From contig JBBELK010000297.1 of NCBI GenBank assembly GCA_037783545.1, forward strand, positions 930,001-994,000: 64,000 nt of DNA, written 5' to 3'. Origin of the DNA: Henricia sp. BOLD:AAB3569. Its lineage: Eukaryota > Echinodermata > Asteroidea > Spinulosida > Echinasteridae. Below the pieces are notes generated by a model, which made no database searches, was not told the origin of the DNA, and was given only the letters and a program-made list of their open reading frames with translations. The position numbers and the translations under genes are program-made. Shown here one piece after another: positions 10,401 to 21,107 of the stretch; position 1 is the first letter of the stretch; the number at the start of each line of letters is the position of its first letter.

Positions 10401-13400
10401 GCAACCAATCAAGAGGGTGGAACGTTCACTATTCAGGTAATTTGAATTGTCGCATTGCAGTACTGTGGCCAATAAGACTTGTGTGCGTTTCACATGAATA
10501 TGTCGTGTGCCTGGAAGAAGGGCATATAAGCGCTCTGGTGCCAAAAATCAGCCTGTCAGAAGGGCGTAACTGATTTTTGGCACTAGGGTGCTTATATGCC
10601 CTTCTACCAGGCACACGACGAATGGCGTCAGGTGTACTGACGTACTTGCTTTTACATGCACACTTAGTATTCACTTGACCAGACTAAATTTTTGCTGCTA
10701 CGTGGTGCATGCAGCAGGTGTGAAACTTGTACAAAATCAATACCATTTTCACCGTAGGAGAGAATGGCATAAAGCAACCAACTAGACTTAATTTCTAGGC
10801 AGTGCACCACGTAGCAACAATAGCATAGTGTGTACATGCAAAAAGCATGTATACTTTTTGCTGACCATTTCAAAGGTAAAAAATGTCATGCTTTTTAGTT
10901 AGTTGCGCTGCTTTGTCATGATCAGGCATTCTTTCCTTTGTATGACAAAATTACTTGTAAGACAGAGTGTTTATTTGAAACCATTATTTTCAGGACACTG
11001 GTGTTGGGATGACGTTACAAGAAATGATTGAAAACCTTGGAACTATTGCTCGGTCGGGATCAAAGGTAATTTATGTGCTTGACTACGTACACTTTACTTG
11101 TACGCTAAATCAGTGTACACTACTCACAATAACTTAGGGATATTGTGGGGTGTACGCAGATATTTTATTGAGGGTATGCAGAAGGTTGTAGGGTCGGGTT
11201 CCACCCAAGCACGCTATGAAGTTTTTCTCATCGTGTCTCGGGGAAGTACTGAGTATTAAAGATAGTATACATGATTGGTAAACTGTTACAAATAGTTTTA
11301 TCCCCCTGTGTGTTTGAAGATATGCATGATTAAAACCAACCTGAGCAAAAACCAGCTCCGTACTTCGTCTAACTTTTGAGAAAACAGTCAAAAAAGGGTT
11401 TGCAGTAATTTCGCCCACTTCGCCCTGAACCGTTTCACCCAGAACCACGGCCTGTGCACAAAGTGGTTTTGGGGCGAAGTGGCATTTGGGTGATGTAGTG
11501 TTTGGACGAAGTGATTTGGGGTGAAATGGCACTTGGGCGAAATGGTTTTGGGGCGGATTGAATTGAATTTTCGTCTCATGAGACGAAAGCTAATTGTTTT
11601 ACTCATTTCTCAAATACTATAGCACTTCAGACAAAACCATTTCAGGGGAAGTTTTCTACGGTCATCATGTTTATATTGTGTAAGTTAGGCGTGAATCTGT
11701 GAACATTTCTGATTTTCGAGATACCAATCATGTATACTGCCTTTAAGTGCTAATCTAGTTATGTCAGTTTGGGCAAAACAAACCCTGATGAAAATTGAGA
11801 GAAAATGAATTAAATGACTTTGTTTTCTGTAAATTTGAAAGGTCTTCCTTGACGAATTGAGAAGAGAGGGTGAGCCAACAGGGTCAGCTAGCAGCAACAT
11901 TGTGGGTCAATTTGGAGTTGGGTTCTATTCAGCTTTCATGGTGGGAGACCGTGTGGATGTCTACTCAAGGTCACACCACCCAGACTCAAAGGGATATTAC
12001 TGGACATCGGATGGGTAGGCTTACATGTCGAACCTTTTTTTTTTATTTATTGGGTTTAATGAATTTCAAGATTACAAGTGTCTTCCACCTAAACATCGAA
12101 ATACATAGGTGGGTGGCACCATTGGCAGACGATGGCTCTTGTGTTAATTGCTCTATTTGAAATAAATGAACAGACAAAAATTGCTGTATTTCCAGGACAG
12201 GGAACTATACGATCAGCGAGGCAGATGGAGTCCAGAAAGGCACCAAAATAACCATTCATCTCAAGAAGGATTGCTGGCGCTTTGCTATGGAAGCAGATGT
12301 CAAAGGTCAGACAATAAAACTGGATTGAACTGAATTGAATAGGCCGTATTCCTAAATGCATGAGGGCATTGTCAAGTGGCCCGCACCCTTCGCGCATTAT
12401 GTTCGAACACAAAACGCGCTATGCGCGCACGCCTTCCAAACGTTTACTTTTAATGCAAATCAACATGCCCGCGCCACGGGCCCGCGCACACGACTTTTCC
12501 CCCACATACGGACATGTAATGATTCCCCTAATTTTCGACTGTCTGCTATGGCCATTTTCCCCCAAATTACCTAGTTTGAGCGCCCTCACGCTTTCAGGAA
12601 CTCGTGCCATTAAAAAAATGAACCAAACCTTTATAGAAATCAGGATTAAAGAGAGATGTCCCCTTGTGTAAGCATGGCTATTATATACATGTAGTAGTGT
12701 TTGTTACAACAAAGCTTTCCTATTCTGGTTTGTATTTCAGACATCATCAGCAAACACAGTACATTTGTTGGGATGCCGATCTTCCTAAATGGCAAACTCA
12801 TGAATACAACACAGGTATGTACATATATGCCCTGCCATTGAAGACCAGCGGCGTCGCCAGACTTTTCAAAGTTTTTTGGGGGGAGGGGCACAGGGGACGC
12901 ACATCACTTTTTCAGGGGGCACACTATAATACATTGTACATGGTTTTTATTAAGCCACAAATTTCACTTTTTCAGGGGGCATGTGCTTCCCCCAGGCCCC
13001 CCTTGGTGACGTCGCTGTCAAGGACGAGTTCAAAAAGTACATGGGGAAAGCTGGGGAAAGCATACACTGTACTTCCCATGTAGGTTTCAAATCATAACAT
13101 TTAATCTATGTAGTTTGATTGTGAGCCTGATACAAATTGCACCACGCTGTTTTATCGCTGATTCAGCCCAGTGATCTGAACAAAGAATACATCCACCTCT
13201 TTGGAAAATCATCCTGTGGTAGAAAATCATTGCGCTGTTGTATGTACAACGGACGCGACGGATGAAAATCCGACGGACAAGTAGACCTTGGATCAACTCT
13301 TCCATCATCCATCAAATTGACGTATGAAATGTTTGGATATCTTGATTTTTCTACTCTGAGACAGTTCACATTGATAATGCATCAAAGGACCAAAAACTGA

Positions 13401-16400
13401 CAGACCAAAGACGATGTATGTCAATTTTACGTACGTCTGACGGACGAAACTAGTGCAGTGTGAATCCACCCTTAATAATATTTTTTTTAAACAAAAATGA
13501 GAGGTGCATAACACAGCAGTCATTTTTAAATAAACTTCTTTCAAACCGTTTAGGCTCTGTGGACCAAAGATCCACGTGACATCACTGACCAACAACACGA
13601 GGAGTTCTACCAGTTCCTGACACACAATTCATATGACAAACCGCGCTACATTCTACACTACAAAACCGATGCTCCACTCAATATACGCAGCCTGTTCTAC
13701 ATCCCCAGTCGACCCCCGGCAATGTGGGAGCTCAGTCAAGACCACTCTGGGGGCGTGGCTTTGTATAGTAGGCGGGTCCTCATCCAGCAGAAGGCTGACA
13801 AGATACTACCCAAATGGTTTAGGTTTATTCAAGGTATGTCAGTTTAAGTGGCATTTGAATTATACGTGTATGTGTATCTGTGCAGTTGCTAAATTCGGCT
13901 TTGAAAAAAATTTGGCTTTTTCTGCTTCCGGGCTGGATTTATTTGGCAAGAAATTTTATTGCGACGAGGCAAATCTTTCTTTTTTTTAAGGTTATTAATT
14001 TGACTACCTTTGGTTTGTGTTTTAAATTTTGACTCAAAAAGATTTTACCAAAATTTTTGCTGAAGTGGCTCAGTGAGGTGAAATACCAGGACACATTTTC
14101 CATTCAACACCGACTAGCCAGGTGGTCGAGTGGTTAAGACGTCTGCCTTGTTTGCAGGAGGTCGTGGGATCGAGTCCCACCCGAGCATGCTGTATAGTTT
14201 TCATAGTGTCTCGGGAAAGCACTGAGTATACAGTGTTGATAATTACGTAGGGCAAGGGCAAAATAAACCCTAATTAACATCTCAGGCCTGTGTGAAAGTG
14301 GCACATGTTTCATTTGCCTGTTACAAAAAATTATCACCAGAAAAACGTTGTGGTCATTAAGAGCAACCTTTTGTTATTAAAGTATGCATGGTGTTTGCAT
14401 ACATTCTCTGTTGAATTTATACCCCAAATTTGTATATATGTGTTCTCCTGTGTAGGTGTTGTGGACAGTGAAGACATTCCTTTGAATCTGAGTAGGGAGA
14501 TACTGCAGAATAGTGCCCTTATCAGGTTAGTGGCAAAGGACATGATTCTCTGAATATAGGCCCTCTTTCACACAAGGAAAAATCTGGGGCGTGAGCTTCA
14601 AAAATTGGCGAATTTGGGAAACTCTTGGTAAAACCCTCGGCGTCACAATGTTTATGAGTATACTACGAGCGTACTACGAGTTGGTTACAAGTTTGTTTTT
14701 TTTAATTTTGGTACGAGTCGGTTAGGAATTTGATAAGAGCCTGGTATGAGTTGTCCCAAGTGTACTACGAGTTTTACAATGTTATTTTAAATTGGGCAAG
14801 AGTTTTCCAAGCTTACTGCGAGTCAGTTATGAGTGTGTTACGAGTTTGGTACGGGCTACTCGACTAAGTCCTCGGATGAAGCAGGGGTTTTCGATAAGGA
14901 AAATTATACATTCACTGTAGGCATGATGGCATCCGCCTCAAAGAACATAAGCTGGTTTTTAGACATTCATGTACTGTACAATGTGCCTTATAGCTTAGTT
15001 GGTAGAGCGTCTGCCCGGTGAGTCAGAGGCCCTTACGATTTTGGTTGTTTCATCTCAATGAAACCAGATGTTGCATTCGTTACTTTGCCCAGTTGCGCCA
15101 CCATGCAACACCGAGAGAAAAAATTGGGTCCATAGGGAAAACCTGAGGGAGTATACCACTGTGCCTTATAGCTCAGTTGGTAGAGTGTGTCTGCCCGGTG
15201 AGTTGGAGGTTTCTGGTTTGAATCCCGATAAGGCTCTTACGATTGTTCTCTCATCCCAAGTTTGGTTGTACAATGTATGCACAATAAAGAATGAAAATAC
15301 TGGCAGTCTACATTTTAGGAAGAACGGACGCTTTAAACTACGGTACACATGAAATTTTAATCATTTTAAAAGCTGGTGAAAGGTTCCCCAAAACTGTGCC
15401 AAGGAATTTAAAAGCATATCCTTGAAATTTTTAGCATTTGTGTCGGGCCTATTCCGTATTAATTTAGAATCTTTTATATTTTGGTACAGAAAGCTCAGAA
15501 CTGTGATCACTAGTCGCCTTGTGCGTTTCCTGTCGGATCAACGAAAGAAAGATCTTAAAATGTACGAGCAGTTCTTCACCGAGTATGGCACCTTTTTGCG
15601 TGAGGGAATAATCTCGGGCAGTGAGCAGGCAGAAAAGGTTGGTGATAATAGTGAGGTTTCGGTGTGCACGGTTAGTGATTACGACTACGATTAGCCAAAC
15701 CTCAAAATCGTTACCTTTCGCTGTCCGTTTTTTACTAAGGTGTAGAGGCGTTGCTATCAGTGTGAACAACAAAACAACACTTGGGATATTTATTTATTTT
15801 TTAAATTTATTTATATACCACATCCAACAGCGGAGGGACCGCCAATTACAGGAATGGGAGCAAGTGTGGTTGAGTGCCTTGCTCAAGGGCACAGGTGCCA
15901 CAACCCGTCACGGCCAGGAATCGAACCTACATTCTAGTACTAGCACAGGAACTTGGGTTCGACGCACTAGACCGCTCGGCCATAACACCCCACAAATTTG
16001 TGTAAACGCCACAAGTACGCACAAATCGATGACGTAAAATTCACTAATAGTCGTCGTTTTGCCTAACCGTATGCAACCGAAACCTCCCTAATAGCTCTAC
16101 ATGTATTTCTAACAACCTGCTATAGTGTCGATAATGTCTTTCTTTGCAATGAGAAAAAGAAATTTTGGAATAAAAGTCACATTTTTATTGACCACCACAC
16201 GGTAAACACTTTATTATGCCGCATTTCTCGCTTTTTACCCAAGCCCTACGCAAAAAAAAGTTTTTAAAAAATCATCGCTCTCCACACAGGAAGAGATTGG
16301 AAAGCTACTTTGCTTTGAGACTTCACTGCACCCAGCTGGTACCCTGACCAGTCTCCAGGACTACATATCTCGCATGAAGCCGGGACAGAGAAACATTTAC

Positions 16401-19400
16401 TACATGTGTGCCCCAAGGTAAGGGGCCGTCCAAAGCTTTCAACATTTTCACGGTTGTTGTCACACTATTTGTAACCTTTTTGGGCCTAAAGCCACCCTGA
16501 CACTTGCCCGATTTTTGTTACCACAATGCTGCGCAATGCGTCGTGGCAAGGCATGCCAATTCGGTGGTACGCAGCGTAGCGTAGCATGAAGACTTGTTCG
16601 CACACTGTACACGCGTAAGTTACGCACTGTCTACGCAATGCGCGACCAAAAATGGGCCGCATTGACACACAATGGCACTACTTGTTTACGCATAAGTTAA
16701 GTATTGTTCGCGCATTTTGCATGTCTACAGTACCACATTGTCCCGCAATGTCCCCCATGGCACGCACTGACACGCATTGACACGCACCGTCGGCAGTGTT
16801 CGCGCATTGTTCACGCATGGTTCACGCAAGTGGCACGCACATGGCATAAACATTTATGCGTGCCAAATTTTTGAACATTTCAAAATTCTCTCGACGACAT
16901 GGCACGCACCCCGAAGACTTTAATCATTGGCACGCCGAAGTGCGTGGCATTGCGGGAACAAAAATCGGGCAAGTGTCAGGGTACCTTAAGTTATCTCTTG
17001 AGAACAACTTAAACTTATTTCTTTTATTTTGAGACCAGACAAAGGTATTTCCTTGAAAATGTGGTCTGTGTTTCCAAAATGCCCCCTTTACTATGGAAAG
17101 ACCCACATACATTTTCAATTTACACGCCAGAAAAATATGGAAAAAAACAGTAAAAATGTAACGTTACTAACCAAGGAATTGCCCTTGAGTGGATGATCAG
17201 ATAAACTTTTTGACCTGTTTTTGTTCCAGCCGTGAGTTGGCGGAATCCTCACCCTACTTTGAAGCCTTCAAGCATAATGATCATGAGGTTTTATTCTGCT
17301 TTGCTGAGTATGACGAGCTGACAATGCTTCAGTTGCGGGAGTTTGATCGGAAACTTCTCACCTCCGTGGAGAACGAAATGGCTGCGCAGAGTGCAGGGAC
17401 TGAAACCGCTGAATCTCAGTCATGTGGTAGGTTACAAAATGGCATCTTGTCATGCTCCTTTAATGTTAAAGGAGCATGTTCCGGTTGTTCCTGAAAATGG
17501 ATTTCGTTTTAACCTAATAATCATATAAAATTTGCAATCCCCAATTTGGATGTGGAAGCGGAATGCATACCCTCAATAAAATATTTGCGTACACCCCACA
17601 ATATCCTATTGTGAGTAGTGTACCTTTGACCTTTACTGTACCTAATAAAGCATTGTTTTTGCGTGCTTATTTTTCAGGTGAAGGCACTCTGACTGAGGAG
17701 GAAGCAGATTCATTAATCGCTTACATGAAGGATGTCCTCACATCCAAAGTAGCAAATATCAAAGTGAGTGGCTAACACTATGAACAACTAACAATGGAAA
17801 TTGGGCACACACCATTGTTAATAACAATGGTTTGTGCCCAATTTTCATTGTTAGTTGCTCATAGTGTAAGCAGTTCGACGAGCTTGTTAAGCAGATTCAT
17901 TAATCGCCTACATGAAGGATATCCTTACATCCAAAGTAGCAAATGTCAAAGTGAGTGGCTAAGCAGCTTGACTAGCTTGCTTAGCAGATTCATTAATCGC
18001 TTACATGATTCATTAATCGCTTACATGAAGGATATCCTTACATCCAAAGTAGCAAATGTCAAAGTGAGTGGCTAACAGGGTTGTAGTCAAGTCCAGTAAC
18101 AAGCAAAGGATGAAGACACACAAAAGAATGCCTTGTTGGAGTTCATTTGAATAGCTTGTAAGGCGCGAGGTCAAAATACAAACGGTCTGTATACCGGTAA
18201 ACGGTTCGAGTTAATCCCTCTTGGAACCATTTGTCTGTGGGCAGAAAAACCGTTTGTTCAGCGAACACGGGTGTGTTGAATACCGTTTGGCCAGAATAGC
18301 TGAACCGTTTGCAGTGTATCGTTTATGTACCGTTTCCTGGTATACAGACCGTTTCTATTTTGACCTTGCACCTAACTTGAATTAAGACCCAGGGACTTGC
18401 GATGGACTCGACTACAACCCTGGTGGCTAAGCAGTTTGACTAGCTTGCTTAGAGATGGCATTCCGCAATAAGCAATAGGATTGGGAACCGGTCTATACAT
18501 GTCAAAGGTCCGCTGTACCAATTTATGCTAATTCCATTGTGTGCGGAAAATCCCAAAAAGGTCTATTTTCTAATTAACAATTTGACGTTGTGTGCAGGTA
18601 ACCCAGCGTCTTGCTAACCATCCAGCCATGGTGACTGTAGCTGAGATGGGAGCGGCGCGCCACTTCCTGAAAACAGCTCTAAGGAGCCGTACTGAGGATG
18701 AGAAACTGCAGCTACTGCAGCCGACATTAGAATTAAATGGAGGGTAAGTTTTGCATTTAAAAAAAATCTAGGTCCTATATGCTACTTGTTAAAGCATGAG
18801 GTCGATGGTAAATGCCACGGGCAAAATAATTTCGAAGCTTAAGGTGGGAATTGCATGGTCAAGTTGTTGAGTGCTAATTTGGGTCTGTAGCCTAAATCAT
18901 GCTACAGTGCAACTTATGGCTAGAATTTAATAATGGCATCTTATATCTTATCGTGGGGTGTATATGGCCGAGCGGTCTAGTGCGTCAAACTTAAGTTCCT
19001 GTGCTAGTACTAGAATGTAGGTTCGATTCCGGGCCGCGACGGGTTGTGGCACCTGTGCCCTTGAGCAAGGCACTCAACCACACTTGCTCCCATTCCTGTA
19101 ATTGGCGGTCCCTCCGCTGTTGGATGTGGTAAATAAATAAATAAATAAATATATATAGCGCACATATTTATCCTGTGGGATACTCATGGCACTTTACAAT
19201 ATCATTACCCTGGTCAATTGGCACAACTCCCTGGGGAGTATGCAGCCCGACACAAGCACTCAAAGGCTGCAACCCTTGCTGGTACCCATTTACTCCTGGG
19301 TGGAGATGGGTAACTAGGGCACATAATTTAGCATCAGGGCTGTAGTCGAGTGACTCGACTCCCCGCTTTCCGAGTCTGAGTCCAGCATGTTTCCGAGTCC

Positions 19401-20390
19401 TGTACCATGGTTACAGATGGCTTCCAGTTTGAATGGGCACTTCCATAATTTGTCAACTTGGCTGAAATCTTGATGTTTTGCTTCCCCCATATTTGTTCTT
19501 TCACAGCCATCCCATAATACAGAAGTTGTTTGCTCTTAAGACAAGTGAACCAACCCTGGCCAAGCTACTCGGTGAACAGGTGAGTGCAAAGAATGACTCA
19601 GTTTTATGGTATACAAATATTGACTGCTCAGTGATCTTGAGATGATATGCCTGCTAGGCCTGCCATCTCAAGATCACAGAGGGGCAGTAGTTTGCACCAT
19701 CACCCAAATAAAGAGCAGTCAATATTTGTTTTATATGCCTCATGAATTTATTTGTGTCCAATGATTGGTATTTTAGGACATGATTGAGTTTTGCAGAGAG
19801 CAAAAGCACACTCACCATAAATGCATGTTGTCCACGTGAACACCACTGGTTGCTTCACATTAACTACCTACACTCAGCACCCGTGCGCGATATTCCGTAT
19901 GCTGGGGAATAGTTCATAAAAATGGACGCGAAAGGTCAAACAATAGTACTTTTTTCACTTGCGCACGGATATGGTTGAGCTAAGCCATGTCGCGTGATCT
20001 CCTTTTAACCAATCACTGAACGAGAATCAAGGTATATAATGCTAAATAATACATTGTAATGGAATTATTTTATACCTTGAGATTTTGTTAATGCATTTCG
20101 CCTCAAACAGCCACTCAGGAAAGGCAGTAAAGGTTGAGGAAAAAAAATCAGTGATGCTGTAGATACGCATTTACTTTTTTTTTTGAAATGGATAGGTTAG
20201 AAGAGGAAACCAGAATAAGCAACGCTAGCCGAAGTGAAACGGTTACACTCAAACAGAACTTGTCAATTAATTTGATTTCCACCACCAGGTTTATGATAAT
20301 GCCATGATCGCTGCAGGGTTAGTTGATGATCCGCGTCCTATGCTCGGCCGTCTGACAGCCTTTATGGAGAAGTCACTAGAAAGATACTGA
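7452..20390 (+). CDS. TRAP1: TRAP1, mitochondrial HSP90 chaperone, complete, 17 exons
   Basis: TRAP1 is the ATP-dependent HSP90 of the mitochondrial matrix. Exons: 7452-7578, 8531-8680, 9459-9541, 10287-10436, 10994-11065, 11842-12014, 12196-12305, 12741-12814, 13554-13833, 14456-14525, 15490-15637, 16290-16417, 17230-17426, 17678-17763, 18598-18743, 19507-19579 and 20289-20390. All are GT-AG and in phase, giving 722 residues (human has about 704). Exon 1 is basic, hydroxylated and lacks acidic residues at its start, as expected of a mitochondrial presequence. The GHKL ATPase signatures are present: 'NASDALEKL' (129-137), 'DTGVGM' (171-176) and 'GQFGVGF' (216-222). The middle domain shows '[19 protein letters not shown]', and the C-terminal dimer domain ends '[14 protein letters not shown]...LERY'. 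There is no MEEVD tail, which separates it from cytosolic HSP90. The acceptor of exon 2 is the least certain border. Partial extra copies of exon 14 lie in intron 14. Confidence 0.96.
8007..8220. mobile_element. Palindromic MITE, 'tagacctgttcggggttttt' ends
   Basis: The left end 'tagacctgttcggggttttt' plus 'cgcacacaatagaattagca' is matched by the right end 'gaattccattgtgtgcg'-type sequence finishing 'aaaaaccccgaacaggtcta'. Length is about 214 bp. A right-half copy sits at 18453-18565 in TRAP1 intron 14. It lies in TRAP1 intron 1. Confidence 0.8.
8235..8360. repeat. Dispersed repeat, copy 1
   Basis: Contains 'cctaattttgcgtttttatc', 'catcaaactaacattt' and 'gtcataacaaggaaaatcct'. The reverse complement of the same blocks is found at about 39590-39780 ('aggattttccttgttatgac', 'gatgataaaaacgcaaaatt'). 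The nature of the element is unknown. Confidence 0.6.
8740..9065 (-). mobile_element. tRNA-derived SINE, minus orientation, in TRAP1 intron 2
   Basis: It is the reverse-strand relative of the SINE at 29160-29480. Shared blocks are 'cagcccgtaggctg' (compare 'tacaggctgcgaattgaagt'), 'catcgagatacataagtg', 'caacacactggaccaacggc', 'aaggcacttaaacacacttg' on its sense strand, and a tRNA-like head around 9020-9060 ('gagtcagtgacccaaaccac'). A tail fragment of the same family is at 12045-12140. Confidence 0.75.
10501..10620. mobile_element. 120-bp near-perfect foldback MITE in TRAP1 intron 4
   Basis: 'tgtcgtgtgcctggaagaag' and 'ggcatataagc' on the left pair with 'gcttatatgcccttctacca' and 'ggcacacgacg' on the right. 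'tgccaaaaatcag' pairs with 'ctgatttttggca' in the centre. A second, looser inverted pair ('ctacgtggtgcatgc' near 10700 and 'gcagtgcaccacgtag' near 10798) follows directly. Confidence 0.8.
11263..11740. mobile_element. MITE with 'agtatacatgattggta' ends, copy 1
   Basis: The ends 'agtatacatgattggtaaac' and 'gataccaatcatgtatact' are inverted repeats. The interior carries 'ctcatgagacgaaa' and a run of 'cttcgcccc'/'ggggcgaagtgg' units on the opposite strand. The same element in the opposite direction is at 33890-34490, and a fragment is at about 20995-21035. It lies in TRAP1 intron 5. Confidence 0.8.
12045..12140 (-). mobile_element. SINE tail fragment in TRAP1 intron 6
   Basis: 'cttccacctaaacatcgaaa' and 'tacataggtgggtggcacca' match the tail of the SINE family at 8740-9065 and 29160-29480. 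The tRNA-related head is missing. Confidence 0.7.
12345..12500. repeat. Dispersed repeat 'gtcaagtggcccgc', copy 1
   Basis: 'ccgtattcctaaatgcatga', 'gtcaagtggcccgcaccc' and 'cgcgcattatgttcgaacac' recur at 55075-55165 with few changes. It is GC-rich against its surroundings. No terminal repeats were identified. Confidence 0.65.
12848..13018. mobile_element. MITE fragment with 'gacttttcaaagt' and G-rich core
   Basis: 'cgtcgccagacttttcaaag' opens the block and 'ggtgacgtcgc' closes it. 'ctttttcagggggca' occurs twice inside. A related but more divergent copy is at about 32715-32960 in the CLC gene ('gtgccagacttttcaaagtg', 'gggggcacgcaaagc'). Confidence 0.55.
14100..14275 (+). mobile_element. tRNA-derived SINE in TRAP1 intron 9
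   Basis: The head 'ccaggtggtcgagtggttaa' (A box) to 'ggatcgagtcccacccg' (B box) resembles a tRNA with a long variable arm. It is followed by a conserved tail, 'gtgtctcgggaaagcactga', 'gtatacagtgttgataatta' and 'cgtagggcaagggcaaaa'. The same SINE lies reversed at 26415-26590 and 5'-truncated at 30545-30665. A small tail piece is at 11195-11255. Confidence 0.85.
14640..14870. repeat. Degenerate minisatellite of 'tacgagt' motifs in TRAP1 intron 10
   Basis: About 230 bp in which 'ctacgag', 'gtacgagt', 'ttacaagtttg' and 'ttacgagtttg' recur every 10-25 bases. The units have drifted and no exact period holds. Confidence 0.7.
15140..15245 (+). mobile_element. tRNA-derived SINE head
   Basis: 'gtataccactgtgccttata' runs into the A box 'agctcagttggtagag' and ends at a B-box-like 'ggtttgaatccc' with 'gataaggc'. 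A shorter copy lies just upstream at about 14985-15040. The same head, cut before the B box, makes up the tandem array at the left edge of the window. Confidence 0.8.
15815..15995 (-). mobile_element. tRNA-derived SINE ('tggccgagcggtctagtgcg' type), minus orientation
   Basis: Reverse-strand copy of the SINEs at 18952-19145 and 47565-47735. On its own sense strand it has the A box 'atggccgagcggtctagtgc', the B box 'aggttcgattcc', then 'gtgcccttgagcaaggcact' and 'ggaccgccaattacagg'-type sequence. It ends near 15815 next to a 'tttatttatt' run. Confidence 0.85.
16460..17107. mobile_element. Half copy of a palindromic MITE, split by a second element
   Basis: 'gtcacactatttgtaacc' and 'ttttgggccta' at the left, and 'agttatctcttgagaacaac' through 'actatggaaagacccacat' at the right, are consecutive in the intact relatives (for example 60075-60140 and 63745-63800). 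Here they are separated by the element at 16495-16981. It lies in TRAP1 intron 12. Confidence 0.8.
16492..16984. mobile_element. PIF/Harbinger-like MITE with TAA target duplication
   Basis: The terminal inverted repeats are 'ccctgacacttgcccgattt' (from 16495) and 'aaatcgggcaagtgtcaggg' (to 16981), continuing inward through 'ttgttcc'/'gggaacaa'-like sequence. The interior is rich in 'gcacgcac' and 'cgcattg' motifs. The host sequence 'gggcctaa' / 'taagttatc' shows a 3-bp TAA duplication when compared with uninterrupted copies that read 'gggcctaagttatc'. A TWA duplication is typical of PIF/Harbinger elements. Confidence 0.8.
17775..17867. mobile_element. 93-bp hairpin element just after TRAP1 exon 14
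   Basis: 'acactatgaacaactaacaa' and 'tggaaattgggcacacacca' fold onto 'tggtttgtgcccaattttca' and 'ttgttagttgctcatagtgt' almost base for base. It starts 12 bp after the exon 14 donor. A second copy is at 21108-21200, downstream of TRAP1. Confidence 0.85.
17888..18075 (+). repeat. Two partial tandem copies of TRAP1 exon 14 with their donor sites
   Basis: 17895-17950 and 17988-18063 repeat the last 56 nt of exon 14 ('attcattaatcgc...' to '...aaa' then 'gtgagtggcta'), with a few substitutions (V to I, I to V at protein level). The GCAG preceding each copy creates an AG acceptor. The first copy is exactly 56 nt, so it would start in phase 1 and end in phase 0, just as exon 14 does. The second copy also has an internal 20-bp duplication ('attcattaatcgcttacatg'), which breaks the frame unless its inner AG-less start is used. 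The spacer 'aagcagtttgactagcttgc' recurs a third time at 18429, so a further copy may have been lost. Confidence 0.9.
18076..18422. mobile_element. hAT-like non-autonomous transposon, 347 bp, with 8-bp TSD
   Basis: The ends 'cagggttgtagtcaagtcca' and 'tggactcgactacaaccctg' are inverted repeats. The flanks carry an exact 8-bp duplication GTGGCTAA at 18068-18075 and 18423-18430. CAGGG ends and an 8-bp duplication are typical of hAT elements. The interior has several 'accgttt' motifs in both directions. A related piece lies at 19334-19400 ('gggctgtagtcgagtgactc'). Confidence 0.9.
18453..18565. mobile_element. Right half of the palindromic MITE seen at 8007-8220
   Basis: 'agatggcattccgcaataag', 'aataggattgggaaccggtc' and 'gctaattccattgtgtgcgg' match the right half of the 8007-8220 element. 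It ends 'aaggtcta' about 30 bp upstream of TRAP1 exon 15. Confidence 0.75.
18952..19145 (+). mobile_element. tRNA-derived SINE in TRAP1 intron 15
   Basis: Head 'atggccgagcggtctagtgc', B box 'aggttcgattcc', then 'gcccttgagcaaggcactca' and 'aattggcggtccctccgctg', ending in an (aaat)n tail. Same family as 15815-15995 and 47565-47735. Confidence 0.88.
19609..19731. mobile_element. Foldback element in TRAP1 intron 16
   Basis: 'acaaatattgactgctcagt' pairs with 'gagcagtcaatatttgttt', and 'gtgatcttgagat' pairs with 'atctcaagatcac'. The total length is about 120 bp. Confidence 0.75.
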
Positions 20391-21107
20391 AGAAATATCG
20401 GCATGAATTATGTTCACTGGTCGCCACTGAGATGCCGTCTGCGGAACATAGCAGAAAATTTTCAAGGAAACTGTTGAATGTCTGTCACTCCTGGATTTAC
20501 TTCTCTTTAAAATATTAACGCTTTTGGGTCATATTAAGGAGAATAAGTGGCAACTAGTAAACGGAATTCTTTCTGAAAAAATACACAATTCAAGAAAGAT
20601 TTCAACCAAGACAGATCAGGATATGCTTTCTGATTCTATACATACCACAAAATGTATTTGTTGTTAATTTTATATGGCATATTCAGCCCTTTATGCAATC
20701 AAGTTGTAGGTAATAGAGGGGATTCACAAGCGCATGGACACGTCACAGGTTTCTGCGGTCTTGTTATGTCATACACGACGTGAAATTTCGGATTTATTGT
20801 GCTTTTATTCAGCATTTTCATAAATAGGTTGAAAAGAGTTCATGAATGTCCATGAACTTTTTGTGCATTTTAAAGCTTTGAATTGAAAGTAAAATTAGTA
20901 TCAAAGTAGTTGGGAAACCACAGAAATGGCACTAACTGTTACAGATAGCTAAACCTATCTTTAAGGGGAGGGGGAACACACGCAACTGTTCAACCTGTAT
21001 TTAAAAATAGAGTATATGATTGGTAAACTGTTAAAAACCCACTTTATTTGCACTCGTAATTAAAAGCCTGTGTCGAGAAAACTGCCTTGTGGAAATTTCA
21101 GCCACAT

